This document shows, piece by piece, positions 61,307-64,000 of a stretch of DNA of 64,000 bases. Position 1 is the stretch's first letter. Every line of letters begins with the position of its first letter. The notes under the pieces were generated by a model. The model did no database searches, was not told where the DNA came from, and worked only from the letters and a program-made list of their open reading frames with translations. This DNA comes from Wujia chipingensis (GTDB lineage: Bacteria > Bacillota > Clostridia > Lachnospirales > Lachnospiraceae): assembly GCF_014337155.1 (NCBI RefSeq), contig NZ_CP060632.1:1619001-1683000 (forward strand), in the 5' to 3' direction. The position numbers were made by a program, and so were the translations under genes.

Positions 61307-63943
61307 TTACTTATTAGCGATTGCAGCCTGAGCAGCAGCAAGTCTAGCGATAGGTACACGGAATGGTGAACATGATACATAATCAAGACCAATCTTGTGG
61401 CAGAACTCAACAGATGAAGGATCTCCACCGTGCTCACCACAGATACCGATATGAAGCTTTGGATTTACTGGCTTACCAAGCTTAACTGCCATATCCATGA
61501 GCTTACCAACACCTGTCTGGTCAAGCTTAGCAAATGGATCGTTCTCGAAGATCTTAGCATCATAGTAAGCATTGAGGAACTTACCAGCATCATCTCTTGA
61601 GAAACCGAATGTCATCTGAGTCAGATCGTTTGTACCGAAGCAGAAGAAGTCAGCTTCCTTAGCGATGTCATCAGCTGTAAGAGCAGCTCTAGGAATCTCG
61701 ATCATTGTACCAACTTCGTACTTCAGATCTACGCCTGCAGCAGCGATCTCAGCATCAGCAGTCTCAACAACTGTCTTCTTAACATACTTAAGCTCCTTAA
61801 CCTCACATACAAGTGGGATCATGATCTCTGGCTCAACATTCCAATCCGGATGTGCCTTCTGAACTTCGATAGCTGCACGGATAACTGCCTTTGTCTGCAT
61901 CTTAGCGATTTCCGGATAAGTAACAGCAAGACGGCATCCTCTGTGACCCATCATAGGGTTGAACTCATGAAGTGAGTTGCAAAGAGCCTTGATCTCATCA
62001 ACTGTCTTATTCTTAGCCTTAGCAAGCTTCTCGATATCAGCATCCTCTGTAGGAACGAACTCATGAAGAGGTGGATCCAAGAATCTGATTGTAACAGGAT
62101 TTCCTTCAAGTGCCTCATAGAGTGCCTTGAAGTCATTCTGCTGATATGGAAGGATCTTGTCCAGAGCTTCTTCTCTCTCTTCTACTGTATCAGAGCAGAT
62201 CATCTCACGGAATGCTGCGATTCTCTCTGGATCGAAGAACATATGCTCTGTACGGCAAAGACCGATACCTTCTGCACCAAGCTCACGAGCCTTCTTAGCA
62301 TCTGCCGGTGTATCAGCATTTGTTCTAACCTTCAATGTTCTATACTTATCAGCCCATGCCATAACTCTACCGAATGTACCAGCGATAGAAGCATCAACTG
62401 TCTTGATAACTCCATCATAGATGTTACCTGTTGTACCATCGATTGAAATGAAGTCACCTTCCTTAAATGTCTTACCTGCAAGTGTGAACTGCTTGTTTTC
62501 CTCATCCATGATGATGTCGCCACAACCAGATACACAACATGTACCCATACCACGAGCAACTACGGCTGCGTGAGATGTCATACCACCACGAACTGTCAGG
62601 ATACCCTGAGCAGACTTCATACCTGTGATATCTTCTGGAGATGTCTCAAGACGAACAAGAACTACCTTCTCGCCTCTTGCTGCCCATGCCTCTGCATCGT
62701 CAGCTGTAAATACAACCTTACCACATGCAGCACCAGGAGAAGCACCAAGACCCTTACCCATAGGTGTAGCTGCCTTAAGAGCTGCTGCATCAAACTGTGG
62801 GTGAAGAAGTGTATCAAGGTTACGAGGATCGATCATAGCAACTGCTTCTTCCTCTGTCTTATGTCCCTCATCTACAAGGTCACAAGCGATCTGAAGAGCT
62901 GCCTGAGCTGTTCTCTTACCATTTCTACACTGAAGCATGTAAAGCTTCTTATTCTCAACTGTGAACTCCATATCCTGCATATCATGGTAGTGATTCTCAA
63001 GTGTCTCACATACCTGAATGAACTCTGCATATGCTTCTGGGAATTCCTGCTCCATCTGAGCGATTGGCATTGGTGTACGAACACCGGCAACTACGTCCTC
63101 GCCCTGTGCGTTGATAAGGAACTCACCCATAAGCTTCTTCTCACCTGTTGCAGGGTCACGAGTAAATGCAACACCTGTACCAGACTCGTTGTTCAGGTTA
63201 CCGAATACCATAGGCATTACGTTAACGGCTGTACCCCATGAATAAGGGATATCGTTATCTCTTCTGTATACGTTTGCACGAGGGTTATCCCATGAACGGA
63301 ATACTGCCTCGATAGCAAGCTTCAACTGCTCTACAGGATCTGAAGGGAAGTCTGTACCAAGCTGATTCTTGTACTCAGCCTTGAACTGCTCTGCAAGAGT
63401 CTTAAGATCTGCTGCTGTAAGCTCAACGTCGAACTTAACACCCTTCTCTTCCTTCATCTTGTCGATCAGCTGCTCGAAGTACTTCTTACCAACTTCCATA
63501 ACAACGTCTGAGAACATCTGGATGAAACGTCTGTAAGAATCATATACGAAACGCTCAAATGCTGGATCTGGGTTACCAGCGATCATAGCTGCAACTACCT
63601 CGTCGTTCAAACCGAGGTTCAAGATTGTATCCATCATACCAGGCATAGAAGCTCTGGCACCTGAACGTACAGAAACAAGCAATGGATTCTTGAGATCGCC
63701 AAACTTCTTGCCGTTGATCTCCTCCATCTTCTTAACACCTTTCATAGCCTGAGCCATGATCTCATCATTAATCTTACGACCATCCTCATAGTACTGTGTA
63801 CAAGCTTCTGTTGTAATTGTGAATCCCTGTGGTACCGGAAGACCAATTGTTGTCATCTCTGCAAGGTTGGCACCCTTACCACCAAGAAGATTACGCATGG
63901 TCATGTCGCCTTCGCTAAACATATAAACCCACTTGTTTGCCAT
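61307..63943 (-). CDS. ppdK: Pyruvate, phosphate dikinase
   Basis: 878 residues, full length. The N-terminal ATP-grasp domain (KWVYMFSEGD, GGKGANLAEM) is followed by the phosphohistidine domain with GGMTSHAAVVARGMG (catalytic His) and the C-terminal TIM barrel with the catalytic Cys in GICGEHGGD. It interconverts pyruvate, ATP and phosphate with PEP, AMP and pyrophosphate, important for gluconeogenesis or PPi-based glycolysis in anaerobes. GAGG lies upstream of the ATG. Codon choice is more uniform than in neighbours, as in highly expressed genes. Confidence 0.97.
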   Translation of the reverse strand: MANKWVYMFSEGDMTMRNLLGGKGANLAEMTTIGLPVPQGFTITTEACTQYYEDGRKINDEIMAQAMKGVKKMEEINGKKFGDLKNPLLVSVRSGARASMPGMMDTILNLGLNDEVVAAMIAGNPDPAFERFVYDSYRRFIQMFSDVVMEVGKKYFEQLIDKMKEEKGVKFDVELTAADLKTLAEQFKAEYKNQLGTDFPSDPVEQLKLAIEAVFRSWDNPRANVYRRDNDIPYSWGTAVNVMPMVFGNLNNESGTGVAFTRDPATGEKKLMGEFLINAQGEDVVAGVRTPMPIAQMEQEFPEAYAEFIQVCETLENHYHDMQDMEFTVENKKLYMLQCRNGKRTAQAALQIACDLVDEGHKTEEEAVAMIDPRNLDTLLHPQFDAAALKAATPMGKGLGASPGAACGKVVFTADDAEAWAARGEKVVLVRLETSPEDITGMKSAQGILTVRGGMTSHAAVVARGMGTCCVSGCGDIIMDEENKQFTLAGKTFKEGDFISIDGTTGNIYDGVIKTVDASIAGTFGRVMAWADKYRTLKVRTNADTPADAKKARELGAEGIGLCRTEHMFFDPERIAAFREMICSDTVEEREEALDKILPYQQNDFKALYEALEGNPVTIRFLDPPLHEFVPTEDADIEKLAKAKNKTVDEIKALCNSLHEFNPMMGHRGCRLAVTYPEIAKMQTKAVIRAAIEVQKAHPDWNVEPEIMIPLVCEVKELKYVKKTVVETADAEIAAAGVDLKYEVGTMIEIPRAALTADDIAKEADFFCFGTNDLTQMTFGFSRDDAGKFLNAYYDAKIFENDPFAKLDQTGVGKLMDMAVKLGKPVNPKLHIGICGEHGGDPSSVEFCHKIGLDYVSCSPFRVPIARLAAAQAAIANK

Positions 63944-64000
63944 TTGTCATATACCTCCTAAGTAATCAAATTTCTGCGATAGCAGACTATGGCACGTCCC

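Noticed and set aside
62570..63241. 223-codon plus-strand open frame inside ppdK
   Set aside because: It is antisense to a conserved, highly expressed gene, Cys-rich in the way typical of antisense frames, and has no start signals.

Overview
The window is a continuous chromosomal stretch from a spore-forming anaerobic Firmicute, most likely a gut Lachnospiraceae (Coprococcus/Roseburia-like). The evidence is the linked spore genes gpr and spoIIP, a type II fatty acid cluster using FabK as the enoyl reductase, ChW-repeat cell-wall enzymes, pyruvate phosphate dikinase, a 2-hydroxyacyl-CoA dehydratase-activase relative, AGGAGG-type ribosome binding sites and a cobalamin riboswitch. No rRNA, tRNA or CRISPR array was seen. 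Most genes lie on the minus strand.

Layout: 0-1.6 kb, 3' part of a large CoA-dehydratase-activase-like gene (+). 1.7-6.9 kb, the gpr-spoIIP-lepA-hemW block (-). 7-11.7 kb, a secreted GH25 lysozyme with six ChW repeats, shikimate kinase, a small Cys protein, a ThiE-HAD fusion and ThiD. 11.8-19.1 kb, a fatty-acid operon accD-accA-fabH-fabK-fabD-fabG-fabF-fabZ, without acpP, accB or accC. 19.2-25.6 kb, RNase H1, a MATE exporter (+), an 843-residue tubulin-like protein and PrfC. 25.7-31.4 kb, a cobalamin-riboswitch unit: exported CbiK-type chelatase lipoprotein, two-module lipoprotein, binding protein, permease, and an ATPase with an unusual C-terminal extension. 31.5-34.6 kb, a giant J-domain/TPR protein.

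34.7-41 kb is a decayed accessory island: a RelB/ParE-like toxin-antitoxin pair with a phased upstream repeat array, an IS30 element, an integrase stump lacking its catalytic domain, XRE and small membrane genes, a 3' relic of a group II intron, gene fragments, a methyltransferase and a truncated hsdM. Ordinary genes resume with glycerate kinase at 41 kb. From 42.3 to 56.3 kb come two small secreted/membrane proteins, a MetE-like methyltransferase beside two LysR regulators (with a MetR-type palindrome), an unknown gene coupled to a ThrE exporter, purA, a flavin reductase, thioredoxin, an oxidoreductase, an alanine/glycine symporter, a thioesterase, a dGTPase-like HD protein and a CDF transporter. 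From 56.4 to 61.1 kb lies an XRE-regulator / membrane protein / lipoprotein module with an IS1380-like transposase remnant and a 525-residue membrane sensor-like protein. The window ends with ppdK.

The most noteworthy unit is the B12-controlled surface chelatase plus ABC importer at 25.7-31.4 kb. It looks like a tetrapyrrole/corrinoid or cobalt acquisition system that handles its ligand outside the membrane. Other items worth checking are the promoter/operator and repeat array of the toxin-antitoxin operon, the gpr ribosome binding site buried in a terminator hairpin, the group II intron relic and the orphan tubulin-like gene.
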